NCBI GenBank assembly: GCA_947247005.1
Contig: OX365952.1
Coordinates: forward strand, 44,930,722-44,994,721
DNA from: Spisula solida
Taxonomy: Eukaryota; Mollusca; Bivalvia; Venerida; Mactridae
DNA: 64,000 nucleotides
Direction: 5' to 3'
This document shows, piece by piece, positions 33,324-45,010 of the stretch. How positions within the stretch are numbered: position 1 is the first letter of the stretch; every line of letters begins with the position of its first letter. The translations under genes and the position numbers were made by a program. The notes under the pieces were generated by a model. It saw only the letters and a program-made list of their open reading frames with translations, did not search any database and was not told the origin of the DNA.

Positions 33324-36300
33324 TTGTCAGCGGGGTTTTGGAATGTCCGTGGATGGAATTCTGACATTAATTCTGACAATCATCAGTTACGTTCTGCCTG
33401 TGCCAACTTTAGTGGATGTGACATTCTTGCCATAGCAGAAACAATGTTTTACATGTAAACAGTTTCACGTGGTTTGGTTTAAACCGTGTTAACATTCATA
33501 GACATGCAAAAAACGGCTCCGGTGGAGTCGGTTTTTTAGTTGGTAACGATATATGTAATGAATACGATATTACTCTTTTAGATAGTCCATTTGAAGGTAT
33601 TTTATGGTTGAAAATGTGTCACAAAATTGATAATTTTGTCTTGCTGCCTTGTGTCTGTTATTTACCACCTGAAAATTCGTCCAGATTGATTGATGTTAAT
33701 ACATTTTATGATAATTTGTTAACATATGTTTATAAATACCAGAACGGTGGCCTGATTTATTTGTGTGGTGATTTCAATAGCAGATGCGGTCAGCTGGACG
33801 ATTTTATTAGTGGTGTAGATCAGATACCTGCACGCAATGTTGTTGATTTTAAAACGAATGCATATGGTGAAATGTTTATTGATTTTCTTATAAATATAAA
33901 TATGTGTATCTTGAATGGTCGAAATTTCACCAACAATGATTTTACATCTGTATCAGTCAAAGGCGCCTCTGTTGTTGACTATTGTGTAACATGTTATGAC
34001 GACTTGTCTCTTTTTAAAGAGTTTTCAGTGGTTACAACGACTGATCTCATCAATCAAGTCGGAACTATTAATAGTTTGGTGTGTAGTAATATACCTGATC
34101 ATTCTTTGATAAAGTGGAATATTAATGTTGGCTCTATGTCTACATGTATACAAAACCATGATACTGTTCATTGTTCTTATGCTAAATTTGATTGTTCAAA
34201 TATACCAGAATCGTTTTTACTCAGTAATGATGTTATTACTGAAGTCTGTAAAACCATTGATGATATTGAGCAGGGTATGCGAACTCAAACCGATATTGAT
34301 ATCGCATATGATACGTGGTGTACGATTTTAAAAGATAACATGTTCAGTTCTATTCCGTATAAAACTATTACTCCTGGTGCTAAGAATAAGTCATTTAGAC
34401 CCGGTAAACCCTGGTGGAATACTACTCTATCTGCACTATGGTCTTCGGTATCAGTAGCGGAAAGGCAATGGTTGTCTTGTTCCAACACTTGTTTAAAGAA
34501 AAAGTTTAAATCAGATTATTCTATCATTCGTAAACAATTTGACCGCGAAGTCCAGAAAGCAAAGAGGTTTTACTGGTATTCTATGCAAAATGATTTTTTA
34601 CATGAGTGTAATGTTGACCAAACTAAATTTTGGAAATCCGTCGGAAAAATTGGTGTTGGTAAAGCCAAGGTTAGGCAAATTCCTATGGAGGTTAAAATGC
34701 CGGATGGTTTAGTTTCCCAGTCAGTTCCGGACATCCTCAACAAGTGGAAAAGTGATTTCTGTTCACTATTAAACACATCTCACCAGTCTGACTCTGTCAA
34801 CATAGATGATGATGATGTCCGTACTGGTCATATTCATAAGTCGTTTAATGACAATATTTCTATATTTGAAGTTAAAAAAGCAGTTGATGATGCTAAACAT
34901 GGTAAGGCATGTGGTGTTGATGGCATTCCGAATGAAGTTTTGCAAAATGACACTTCAGTTTTATTTTTACACACATTGTTTAATGCTTGTTTCATTAGCG
35001 GTTATGTACCATCAGTTTGGGGAAAATCGATCATAAACTCGATCCTTAAATCATCTACTACTGATCCGAGAGACCCTCTTGCTTATAGAGGCATTTCACT
35101 GGCCTCATCTATGTACAAAATTTATTGTAGCGTACTTAATTCTAGACTCAGTGTATGGACTGAAAATAATGGCAAAATCGTAGATGAACAAAATGGCTTT
35201 CGCAAGAATCGTAGTACGATCGATCATATTTCATCATTGTCTAGTATTTTGGATTGTAGAAAAAAGCGCAGATTATCTACCTTTTGTGCATTTATTGATT
35301 TTAGCAAAGCTTATGATTTTATAAATAGGGACAAGCTTTGGAACCGACTAAAAGCTTCTGGTATTACTGGAAACATGTTTCGAGCTATAAGGAATCTTTA
35401 TTCGTCAGTTTCGTCATGTGTCAGGGTGAATCATTTCATGACAGAATGGTTTGACATTCATTGCGGATTAAGACAAAGCTGTGTCTTATCACCTATTATA
35501 GCATAAAAACAGTGATTTTGCCCATACGTTAACGGGACGAAAACCATGCGTAAACATAAAGATTCACGCGCTGTTAACGTCCAGTTTTACGTATGCTCAT
35601 TTCAGGGCCGCACCGGCGACTATAAAGGTTGTACAGCTTCATATGAACAGTTATTCCCATTTTATTTCTAAGTACTAATAAGTACTAAATTAAATTAGTT
35701 TTCTATAATATTTAAATAATACATTTAAATAAACCCGCAGTATCCATGTTTTCTTGGTATTTGCCGATACCGGAAGTCGACGTGCATAACAATAACTGGT
35801 ATGACGTTACGTTTGTTTTCGCGACGTCTTCACAAAATCTCCCGCCAAAATATCATTATTTTGAAATACAAACGCATAAATTGATGTTTTGTATGCTATA
35901 ATAGCGTTTATGCATGTTTTCTTCGCTTCATAACATATGCAGAGTCCCTCGGGAGCGTTGGTGCCCTCGCCCTGGCGGGCTTGGGCACCAACTGTCCCTC
36001 GGGACTCTGCAGATGTTATAGCCCGAAAAAGCAGGCGTTAACCCTACATTCTGTTCAATTTGTACATTAATGATCTTGCCATATATTTGAAGTCGTTTAA
36101 CATTGGATTAACTATTGATGATTGTTGTGTATGTATTCTTATGTATGCAGATGATATTGTTTTATTAGCTGAAACCAGTACAGATCTTCAAATTCTGTTA
36201 AATGCTCTAAATGACTGGTGCTCATTGAATGACATGGCTATAAACAGCACAAAAAGTAATGTTGTACATTTCCGACCGAAGTCTCTTGCAAAAACTGATA

Positions 36301-37370
36301 TGATTTTTAAATGCGGTGATAATTTGTTAAATGTTGTTGATAAATATACATATCTTGGTATATTTTTTAAGGAGTACATGGACTTTGAAATTACGGCTAA
36401 GGCTGTTGCCCAGAGTGCCAATCGAGCGATAGGCCTTGTCATTGCTAAATGTAAGCTCCTAGGTGGTGTTCCATACAATGTATTTTCTTACCTCTACGAC
36501 TCAATAGTTTGGCCAGTTATAGGTTATGACGCCGCTATATGGGGTCATAACAACTTTTCCTGTATAAATGCCGTACAGAATAGAGCGATGAGGTATTTTC
36601 TTGGTGTTGGTAAATATACCCCCAACGCAGCTGTCATTGGTGAAATGGCATGGAGACCCTCGTCTGTCCGACAGTGGAGTTGTATTTCTAACTTCTCGTG
36701 TAGATTGGGTAATATGGACGTTTCTAGGCTTAATAAACGCATAGCATTCTGGGCAAACAGGCTAGCGGGTACAGCTTGTAAAAACTGGTTTTATTCTGTT
36801 AAGCACAAGTTATCGTCACTTGGTTTAACTGATCATATTGACATTGCTTTGCCAATTCCTAAATTAAGTTTTAAGAAATCAGTTGAAGTGAGTATGTTGA
36901 ATCTTTTTCAAATTGATTGGCTCCATTCAATACAAAATGTATGTAGTACAAGTGGAAGGGGAAGAAATAAACTCCGTACATACCGTTTATTTAAAAACAC
37001 ATTTACTGTTGAACCCTATTGTACCATGATTTTATCTTTTTGTCATAGGTCAGCATTTAGTAAATTTAGATGTGGTGTAGCCCCCATCCGACTCGAAACT
37101 GGAAGATACGAAAACTTCCCAATCAGTGAGAGGAAATGTCCGTTTTGTAATTCCGTAGAGGATGAATGTCATGTTATTTTAGATTGTAATTTGTATAATG
37201 ATATTAGGTTGAAGATGCTGGTAAAAGCAATAGCAATCTGTGATACATTTGAAAATCTGTCAAATGCTGATAAACTTGTCATTTTATTTACACATCCAGC
37301 TCTGATTAGGTTATGTGCCAAAACCTGCTTTGATATTTTAAAACGTAGATCATTTTACCTTTGTAAATAA
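33324..37370 (+). pseudogene. LINE ORF2: endonuclease and reverse transcriptase, disrupted
   Basis: Directly after the ORF1 stop comes FWNVRGWNSD...CDILAIAET, the start of an exonuclease-endonuclease-phosphatase domain, ending at an in-frame stop at 33456. From 33464 it continues in another frame: GSGGVGFLV, GDFNSRCG, VVDYCVT and PDHSLI complete the endonuclease. The reverse transcriptase follows: GKACGVDGIPNEVL, AYRGISLASS, NGFRKNRSTIDH, FIDFSKAYDFINR, GLRQSCVLSPI. It breaks at about 35498 and resumes at about 36051 with LFNLYINDLA and the catalytic MYADDIVLL. The C-terminus carries CPFCNSVEDECHVILDC. The stop is at 37368. Confidence 0.85.
35498..36050. mobile_element. 0.55-kb hairpin element inserted in the LINE reverse transcriptase
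   Basis: The reading SPI | LFNLYIND is interrupted by 553 bp, with ATT on both sides (35495-35497 and 36048-36050) as a possible short target duplication. The right half folds: arm 35930-35966 (ATAACATATGCAGAGTCCCT...GGTGCCC) against 35983-36019 (GGGCACCAAC...CTCTGCAGATGTTAT). It has no coding capacity. Similar GGGACTCTGCA hairpins are, to my memory, frequent in bivalve DNA. Confidence 0.75.
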
Positions 37371-37922
37371 TAACTTATTTATTTATTCATATTTCCTGTT
37401 TTACAGATCCTATGTAGCAATTGTTATTCAGTCCATTTTCGATCTGATCGAAGGTGATAAATTTATTTTAAAACGTTTTGTAACTATACACATTAGTGTG
37501 ATTTTGATTTTCAGTGTTTTATTTGATAATATTTTATGGCTGTTTTTATAATTAGAATAACAATGGCTACATAGATTTATATTGTAAATATTGTGAGTGT
37601 TTAATGAAATTGTGATTTGATAGTCTCTTATAATTCTTTTAGAATGGCTTTGTACTGTGATAAATGTTTTGTAAATTGTATAGTTTATGTGTTCAGAGAT
37701 GAGACTTAAATAAAGATATATATACTATATACTATGTTTTCATTATGATTTTTTCCGACTAAATATTACATCGGCTGAGTTTATATGTGTATATACTAGC
37801 AAATACATGTCGTGAATATTTTCAGTTGCTGAATCTAGCCCGGCCAATCTATGTTTGGCCAAATATAATATACCGACTACACCTTAGGCATCGAAAATCA
37901 GGCTTTGTTAAAGGTGTGTATT

Positions 37923-38986
37923 TAATACCCCAACACACGAATCCCGAATCAGTCAGAATGGGCCCGAATGAGGCGGAATGGAGAAAGAATAAAACATATT
38001 GTAGCCTTGTCAAAATGCCGTTGGAATACTTCAAATACAATTCGAATCAGTTCATATACAAAAATATTTCGAATATAACTCGAATACACTTCGAATCCGT
38101 CTGGAATGATAGCGGAGAACGTACATGCGTGTGTTATCACACTACGGTACACACAGTCATCAGACCGTTTTGCACGAGATTTAACAAGAGCAGCGACAGT
38201 ATAATTACTTCTTCTACTGTCTCTAACACGGGTGGTATGTCTAATAACAGTACATATAGCGGTTTCAAGTAATGTTTCGAATGTAGTTATAGCACAGAGA
38301 TGAATATATTACAAGGTTCTTGCGTTGCATAAATAAATTTCCGCGAGCAAATCGTGCAATATCGGTCCTTCAGATTTGTGTTCGTATTACACCTCGAGCG
38401 TCTTCGTGATACTCCCGCTTATGAAAACATACAACCGGGGATATAAATAAAGCGAATAAGTCAGCTGTGAAATTATGCTAATAGTAGTTCGAGAGTCGTG
38501 TCAAATTCTCTGGACTATAGAATGCCGTAAGAATATTTAAAATGTAATCAGAATGTAGGAAGAATACATTTCGATAGCCGTTCGATATTTCACCGACTTC
38601 AAATCGATTTCGATAGTTTTGAACATGCGCAAAACATTCGAAGTGGCCGCAAGAATAGGCCGGACTATATGGTATGTACTACGAATTCAAACAGAATATG
38701 ACGGAATATGTTAAGAATGTACCTCGATTACGCAGGAATACACCTCAAATTATACATTTTGGTGACATTCCGGCTATTCCGATGGCATGCGATCTGGAAT
38801 ATTTGAAATAATATGCATTTTAGGTTTAGATCATTTGAAAACATTCGAAATGACCAGTATAAATTATTATTAGACAGAATGTACTCGGAATGCAGACGGA
38901 ATACACGGAACATACAAGAATGTACCCCTTATCCCTATTCCTACGGCATTCCGGCTCATTCCGACTCTCGTGTTATTGGGGTATAA
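37923..38986. mobile_element. Element with TAATACCCCAACA ends, GAAT-rich inside
   Basis: TAATACCCCAACACACGAAT at 37923 and CTCGTGTTATTGGGGTATAA ending at 38986 are inverted. The inside is full of irregular CGAATAC/GGAAT words. A family A MITE (38288-38519) is nested in the middle. The 161-residue open frame at its left is not like any protein I know. Confidence 0.7.
38288..38519 (+). mobile_element. MITE family A, copy 5 (nested)
   Basis: TATAGCACAGAGATGAATAT at the left, TCAAATTCTCTGGACTATA at the right. It lacks the first about 20 internal bases of the other copies. Confidence 0.75.
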
Positions 38987-39291
38987 GGACTGACGTAATA
39001 ATATATCTTGAAAAAAATGTATTAGCTACACGCTGGTACCCGTACGTTGCATGTGAGTGAATAAAATACAAAATACAACAAGTGCTGTGACAAACACTCT
39101 GTCGGCAATTCTCGTTCCTGACCTTTCATAAATAGGTAAGCAATGGTAAAATTGGATTTGACTAAGGAAGTGTTTGGTCCAAATAGGGTACGTGCTGACT
39201 GCCTGGATTGTAACACGAATGTCAGATGTTGTTAAATAATACATAACCATAACATACTTCAATACATTTGGTTTACTGTTGAAACTAGGTC

Positions 39292-39480
39292 ATTCAGCTT
39301 GGGCATTCAGCTTTTTGATTGCTGAAACTAGTTCATTTAGCTTTTACACAGCTGGGATTTGGGCGGATTATTTTCCTGTTCGGTAGTGTGTTGGACATTG
39401 CGCCTTGTATGTTTTTTATGTTTTCTATGCTTGGCTGGTGAAGCTGTGTGCTGCCTTCCCTGTCCGACTTAATATTATAT
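39292..39480 (-). repeat. Dispersed repeat D, inverted copy
   Basis: On the plus strand it reads from the D tail (ATTCAGCTTTTTGATTGCTG) through GGCGGATTATTTTCCTGTTC and TTTTCTATGCTTGGCTGG to the head complement TGCTGCCTTCCCTGTCCGAC. The neighbouring 38990-39290 and 39481-40057 hold nothing recognised. Confidence 0.7.
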
Positions 39481-40057
39481 GTTTGGAGAATAAAAAAATA
39501 AGCTAGGTAGTAAATAAACAAACATATGTGAACTTAGTAACAACACTAAATTGAAATACCACACAATAATTACAATGGAAATAAACACGTTTTGACAAAG
39601 GCGAAAGTTAAACATGATTGTCCGAATATAAATTATGGTCAGGTAAAACACGCAATTAAAGACCAAGTGGACAAACGATCATAAACGATGGTCGTGAAAT
39701 AAAAACAAAATCATGATGCCAGACGTCGGTCCATGTAATATCCAAACTATTAATATATGTATTATACCATATTTTATAAAGCATCGTTATCATGCAATTT
39801 AAAAACGTTTTCCAAATGTTTTGACATGTGGGTTCATACGTAGTTTCAAGTGATAGATCGCGTTGAGTCATTCTCGTATTTCTTCCACTAAAGGTGTTTC
39901 GACTGAGTACTGGAAGTAAGGTTATTTCAATTCATATTCCTTTGGTTTCAATGACCAACAAATCACTGAAATTATGTGCACACGTAGCAAATTTGTCGAA
40001 TAACTTTAATTCCTATATATTTAATGCTTTTGTTGTCAACCAGTTAGAGGTTTATAT

Positions 40058-40722
40058 TTAAGAAATAAATATCTGTTCGCGTATTTTGTCGGTGAATAAA
40101 ACATGGGCAGGAGTTCGGATGCGGAAAAACGTCCGGTTTTTATTTTCCGCATCCGAACGAGTGCCCATGTTTTATTCACCGACAAAATACAAGAACAGAG
40201 TTTTAATTTCGATTCTATATACGATAATATTCCGTACTATTTAACTGCGCGCATTCTATTTTCACCCATTGAACATAATTCCACGCTGAAATTGAGTGGC
40301 TTATTAGCTGGTACAATTACCTCCCTCGTTAATGAAAACGACCTTCGTAATTTTCTGAAGGAAATAACACATTTTAAACATTGAATCAATCTTAATAACA
40401 CGAGTATAAGGTATCTTTTTCATGAAATGGAACATATAAATGAATTGATCATCAGAGGTTTTCATTAAAGGCTTGGTATCGAGAGTATATTGGAGTTTCT
40501 AAAAATAGATGCGTCATAGATGTAACACTGGATACTCGTGCAACTTGCCTCGTTGAAGATTTTACTATAAAGTTTGCGTTCATTCATTCATAAATATGCC
40601 ACTTGATACGGGGCGTAAATAGGAACAGCCAGTTGAATATGTATGTATTATTGCGGTTATAATACATGGCGTGGTTTGCTCTATGTGTATATGGATTAAT
40701 CCGCAGATCGTGTTAGAATAGT
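40058..40722 (-). mobile_element. Repeat F, copy 1, with a near-perfect palindrome
   Basis: It is the reverse complement of 48003-49813 apart from a LINE insertion there. Arms 40082-40127 and 40144-40190 form a hairpin (TATTTTGTCGGTGAATAAAA...against TTTTATTCACCGACAAAATA). A 93-codon open frame crosses the right arm and runs to 40384. A D-like piece follows at about 40730-40850 (GCTGCCTTCCCTGTCC). Confidence 0.8.
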
Positions 40723-41616
40723 TCTTGTATTTTGTGTGTTTGTCCTCATGACTTGTAGCTCGTGTCCTACGTTGTGTGCCTTTTGTGATATGTTGTTTCC
40801 TTTGAAAGCTGCCTTCCCTGTCCTGCTTGTATTATGATATTTATATTAAATTTTACGTCCTAGATGTTTGGTGTATAAACGACTGGGATATTGAAGCCCG
40901 TTTGCTTGTTAAATATATAGATATATTCTGACCTCTGAGTCGTAACCTAATAGTCTTAAACTATAAGTGCAGTCACGGCTCAATACTCGACCTATATAGC
41001 AAGCTAAATGATATGTGTCAACCGGTCTTTATCAATGATTTAAGCGGTACGCTTGGTACTTGATAAAATAACTTAATATATCAAATCAACCACGATTTTT
41101 ACAAAATGTAATAAAATGAGGTATCGCCATGTCTGTAGTCCGTGAAATTAAAATAATTTTCACAACAGGCAGTCTCTTCATACGCTATCAAATTTTCTTA
41201 AGGACATTAAATTTCGTTCTTAATTTATATTGTCGAACTATGATTACTATGACTTATTCGACGGATTGTTAAGATATTTAGATGCTACAGGAATACAATG
41301 CCTCTAGGCATACAACTTACACCTTATCAGAAAATAAAGTCAGCGAATGGATAACACGAGATGTTTGTAAAACACGTATGCCCCCTAGGTAGCCCAATAG
41401 TCAGAAATGGTAAACGTCACAAAGAACTTGGCCTTTGACTTACTGGCCTAAAAATCAGCAGGGGTCATCTACTATTGATGACCAACCTCCATGTAGTTTG
41501 AGGGTCCTAAAGCAAACCGTTCTTGGGTTATTGAAACCATTTGTCTACCACCCGACCGACAGACATACCACCTTATCAAAGATGGGGGCACAAATAGAAC
41601 AAAAATATATTAGAAA

Positions 41617-41725
41617 ATCGGACAGGAAGGCAAGCACTCAACTTACACAATCGAATACAGAAAACATAAAAACATCACTTACTGCAATTACACGGCACAA
41701 TGCCCAACACAAAATACAAGATTCC
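41617..41725 (+). repeat. Dispersed repeat D, copy
   Basis: AATCGGACAGGAAGGCAAGC head with a diverged AATCGAATACAGAAAACAT sub-unit. The 97-residue frame through it is incidental. Confidence 0.6.
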
Positions 41726-41811
41726 TAGCAAGACCCGGTACGAACGTAATCCATTGACTACAAGTATACAATAAATTAGCATTTGTAAAAATATGAAACA
41801 TAAATGTAGGC

Positions 41812-41876
41812 TTGAACCAGTAGCCTCAAGACTGCATGTCGAATGTATATACTTCTGAGCTACAGAGGCGCGTCTA
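41812..41876 (-). repeat. tRNA-like SINE piece, minus strand
   Basis: The reverse complement reads CCTCTGTAGCTCAGAAG (A-box-like) and, about 35 bp on, TGGTTCAAGCC (B-box-like). The arms do not make a clean cloverleaf, so it is probably a degraded SINE. Confidence 0.5.
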
Positions 41877-41879
41877 GGG

Positions 41880-43060
41880 CTTGACTAATTCATGGTATAG
41901 GTAAGTTCTTGAGCTTGGTGGTTTAAATGGACATATTTACTAGTATATAAACTATCTGGTTAAAGTACAATGGTGGAAAAAACGGCCCAATGTGATAGGG
42001 GTCCTTCATTTCGTGAAAAGCTTACATTCCCCCCTTAGACTGGTGTATGTTCAATAGAATTCGGTAAAGAAATACATACTTTTGGACATGTTTTTGTTTT
42101 CGAAGCGATACTTCGTTCGTCTGTGATTTACAGTATTTAGTAATGTAAAAATCACATAGTATTGCTACACTGTAACTGAGATAAATGCTTCAACATTTTA
42201 ATGCTGCTTCTTATTGACTCTAGATGACCATCCCAGTGTAATACCAGTAAAGCAATCGGCTAATTGGCTTGACTGTGTAAATGTTATTGTGTCATCAGTT
42301 CTTGGTCGCACTAGGGGTCGCCAGATTGTCAACCGAAATAGCGTATGACACAATATATAACTGGAAGACAATTCCAAAATAATTGCAATTACATGTACTA
42401 CGCCAACTGACCATAATGTAGAACATCATGTTGCTTTACTAATCAGATTTCTGAATGATTAAGATATTGACAAAACATTTATATAGGGTCATAGATTATT
42501 CAGCACTAGTGCAATTAATGAATTGAATTTACCAAGATCAATAAATATGTAAGCAGAACGTCTGCCGAAATTCGTCTGTATAATTTATAATGGCAAATTT
42601 ATGTATTCAAATGATTGTAATTATAAATCGATGCAGCGATTTATTCAACAATACATACACATCCCTTTTCCACAGAATTTATTTTTGCGCGTATACTAGG
42701 CTACTTGATTTCTGAAAATCGTGATTTTACTTTTCGTCCTTAACCTTATTAAAGTGTTGTATTTTTGTATTTTGTATTTTTGTATTGGTGCCGTTTTCAT
42801 GACGTTTGGACTTAGGTAATTGAACATTCCCTGTGTGTACATATTAATTTTGACGATTTTCAGTTGAAGTAGTCTTTCTAATGTTGATAAAGTAATTCAA
42901 TTAATAAAAAGTTAGACAGTTAATCAACTACATTTGTACAATCTCACAATCTCTAAAATCGAACACGCAAGGTAATAAACAATTTTATTTCAAAATACGT
43001 TGTTTATCTACCCATGACATCAATTCGAAGTGAGCGAAACATTATTTCGTCTGACGTAAA
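41880..43060. other. Upstream region of gene B, no recognised feature
   Basis: AT-rich, no open frame of note, no repeat that I could match elsewhere in the window. It could hold distal regulatory sequence of gene B. Confidence 0.4.
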
Positions 43061-43154
43061 TCACCCGTGGAAATAATTTGACAGCAAAGCATATGTTTAG
43101 CCAGGTCGTGACACATTTTCGACTCGGTAAGCAAATTTCACACGATATATTTAC

Positions 43155-43183
43155 AAGTGGGCGGATACTGCTTCATATATAAT
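43155..43183 (+). promoter_or_regulatory. Core promoter of gene B with TATA box
   Basis: AAGTGGGCGG at 43155-43164 and TATATAAT at 43176-43183 reproduce the gene A arrangement. About 65 bp further upstream (43068-43112) is another block shared with gene A (see 4091-4134). Confidence 0.72.
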
Positions 43184-43206
43184 AGCTCTGGCAATTAGCG
43201 GCGTTC

Positions 43207-43255
43207 TATCATCTAAAGTTAGGACTTGACGCCAGTTTGCAAACTTGGTAACTGG
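43207..43255 (+). other. Gene B exon 1, non-coding 5' UTR
   Basis: The start is inferred at about 30 bp after the TATA box. The end is at ACTGG|GTGAGT. It shares CTTGACG and CAGTTTG stretches and the first about 40 intron bases with gene A exon 1. Confidence 0.65.
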
Positions 43256-43639
43256 GTGAGTTGACATTCAAGTTTTCCTCTTTTTCTTTAATATTCATAC
43301 TATAGCATAATTACATCAGCAACTACTTACTTCATTTAGTATTTTTAATTATTTATTTTTTAGATTATAGAATAATAAAATACGAACAATATTTAATTAC
43401 ATGTACGCACTATTCATGTCACTTTTATATGTTTTATATGACAAGCTTTAGCATATGTTTTTATCAAATAAATATTTATATAGTAATTAGTATTGTCCGT
43501 AGGTTATCAATCAATTGGTGAGAAACGTTTAAAAACCTTTCATTTAAATTAATCCAATGAAGTTTTGTATCCGCATCTATTGGACCAATTGACACATTAA
43601 GCTAAGACTTTAAGATAGTTCATTCTCCAGTTTCCTTGT

Positions 43640-43740
43640 CCAGTTTTGTGTTTGTTATTGGGTAGTGTACTTGTGGTGTATGTGATGTTTTATTTTTGCA
43701 TGTTCCTCTTTGCTGCCTTCCCTGTCTGAGTTTATATTAC
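43640..43740 (-). repeat. Dispersed repeat D, inverted fragment (gene B intron 1)
   Basis: Ends with TTTGCTGCCTTCCCTGTCTG then AGTTTATATTA, the complement of the D head; the sub-unit part is strongly diverged. Confidence 0.5.
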
Positions 43741-43805
43741 ACTTATTCAATTTGCCGATATCATGTTCTCGATTTAGAAACGCAAATATTTCAAAAAGAT
43801 CATAT

Positions 43806-43852
43806 TATGTCAGACAGGGAAGGTAGCACTCAACTTAACCTGTTTGTAACCT
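43806..43852 (+). repeat. Dispersed repeat D, head fragment
   Basis: ATGTCAGACAGGGAAGGTAG then CACTCAACTTAACC, then unrelated sequence. It lies 66 bp from an inverted D fragment, giving a potential hairpin. Confidence 0.6.
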
Positions 43853-44584
43853 TCATATACATGTAATGCATTAGTTTCGCGTATCCCTACCGCCGCTGCT
43901 GAAATGTTCCTTCCTCGTCACACTGATAACTAACTAAAACCTTATTGGACATATGCTTCTGAAGGATATTCAAGGCAAAATGTCAAACACTAGACATCAT
44001 TGTTTTATCGCTAGTCGTACTAGATGTGGAATTGTATTTTTATTGAATGCAGAAATGATAAACTTGTGTTCGTCGGTCGTTACACGACTTTGAAAGACAC
44101 ATTGATAACTTAGCGAAAATTGATATAACGGGGTTTGGGTACTCCCGTAAAAAATAAAAACATAAATATCATTACTCGGAGATAATCTTTTTGACAGTAA
44201 GTTAGAATCGCATACAGAACGAGTTTAGCATGGCTGTCTTAAATACGTTGAACTATTTTATAGTTTGTTCCAATAAACGCTAAAGGTAATGTCAACGGTT
44301 AAATTGCTGAAAGCGTCCCTCGAAAGCTGGTATTTTGTATTAATCCGATGACAACTGTTTAAACAAAAATTAGGTGTTGATTGGAATATTTTCTGGACGG
44401 TAACTACAAAGTGAAAGCCACTGTATATGTGAAATAGATAACGCTGATTTTATAAGCGAGAATTTCCAGACCCGGTCAAAGATAGTGTTAACAGACTTCT
44501 CATTTCGTTATGTTTACGAATTCGTTCCTGTGTATTTTAAGCAAACTATATACAATGGAAATGGAAAATCACAATTCGAAACTA

Positions 44585-45005
44585 GTGCTTAACAGCTGAG
44601 ACTATAGCGGATCATTTTCTTGTTCGGCTGTGTGTTTGGCATTTCTTCGTTTAAGGATTTCTGACAGCTAAAACTAGGCATTGTAGTCGCTTTACTGTGT
44701 GAACTCCATTCATGAGTCATTCAGCTAGTGCATTTAGCTTTCTGATTGCTAAAACGGATTCATTCTACTTTTCGCCAGCTGGGATTAGGGCGAAACCTTA
44801 TTTGTTTAGTTTGGCCATTGTGCCTTGTTTGTGTTTTAAGTTTTTTGTGCTCGGTTGGTTCCGTTGGGCATTGTGCCTTGTGTGTGAGTGAGTGAGTGAG
44901 TGAGTGAGTGAGCGAGCGAGCGTGCCTTGTGTGTGAGTGAGTGAGTGAGTGAGTGAGTGAGTGAGCGAGCGAGCGAGCGAGCGAGCGAGTGAGTGATATT
45001 TGTAC
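44585..45005 (-). repeat. Dispersed repeat D with GTGA/GCGA microsatellite expansion
   Basis: The D tail (CTAAAACTAGGCATTG, CATTCTACTTTTCGCCAGCT) and two sub-units (TTTTTTGTGCTCGGTTGGTT, GGGCATTGTGCCTTGTGTGT) run into two GTGA/GCGA tracts (44883-44922 and 44935-44995) separated by GTGCCTTGTGT. The head is missing. Open frames on the minus strand here encode Ser-Leu-Thr-His repeats and are artefacts. Confidence 0.7.
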
Positions 45006-45010
45006 CTGTC

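Larger units (their letters stand above)
32060..37735 (+). mobile_element. Non-LTR retrotransposon (LINE), near full length, broken
   Basis: Order: putative 5' UTR with two related blocks about 105 bp apart ending GACCGCTTG / GAACCGCTTG (32106, 32211), ORF1 (32215-33323), ORF2 with endonuclease and reverse transcriptase (33324-37370), then an AT-rich 3' UTR ending AATAAAGATATATATACTAT near 37731. Breaks: a frameshift in ORF1 near 32865, a frameshift in the endonuclease near 33458, and a 0.55-kb insertion in the reverse transcriptase. It is not able to move by itself. The apurinic-type endonuclease and C-terminal CPFC...H...C knuckle fit the Jockey/I group broadly; I cannot name the clade. It lies between the two peroxidase genes, on the same strand. 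Confidence 0.85.

Noticed and set aside
37787..38272. 161-residue protein
   Set aside because: The frame runs through a MITE-like element and its GAAT-rich words, has no recognisable domain and crosses the element's left end.
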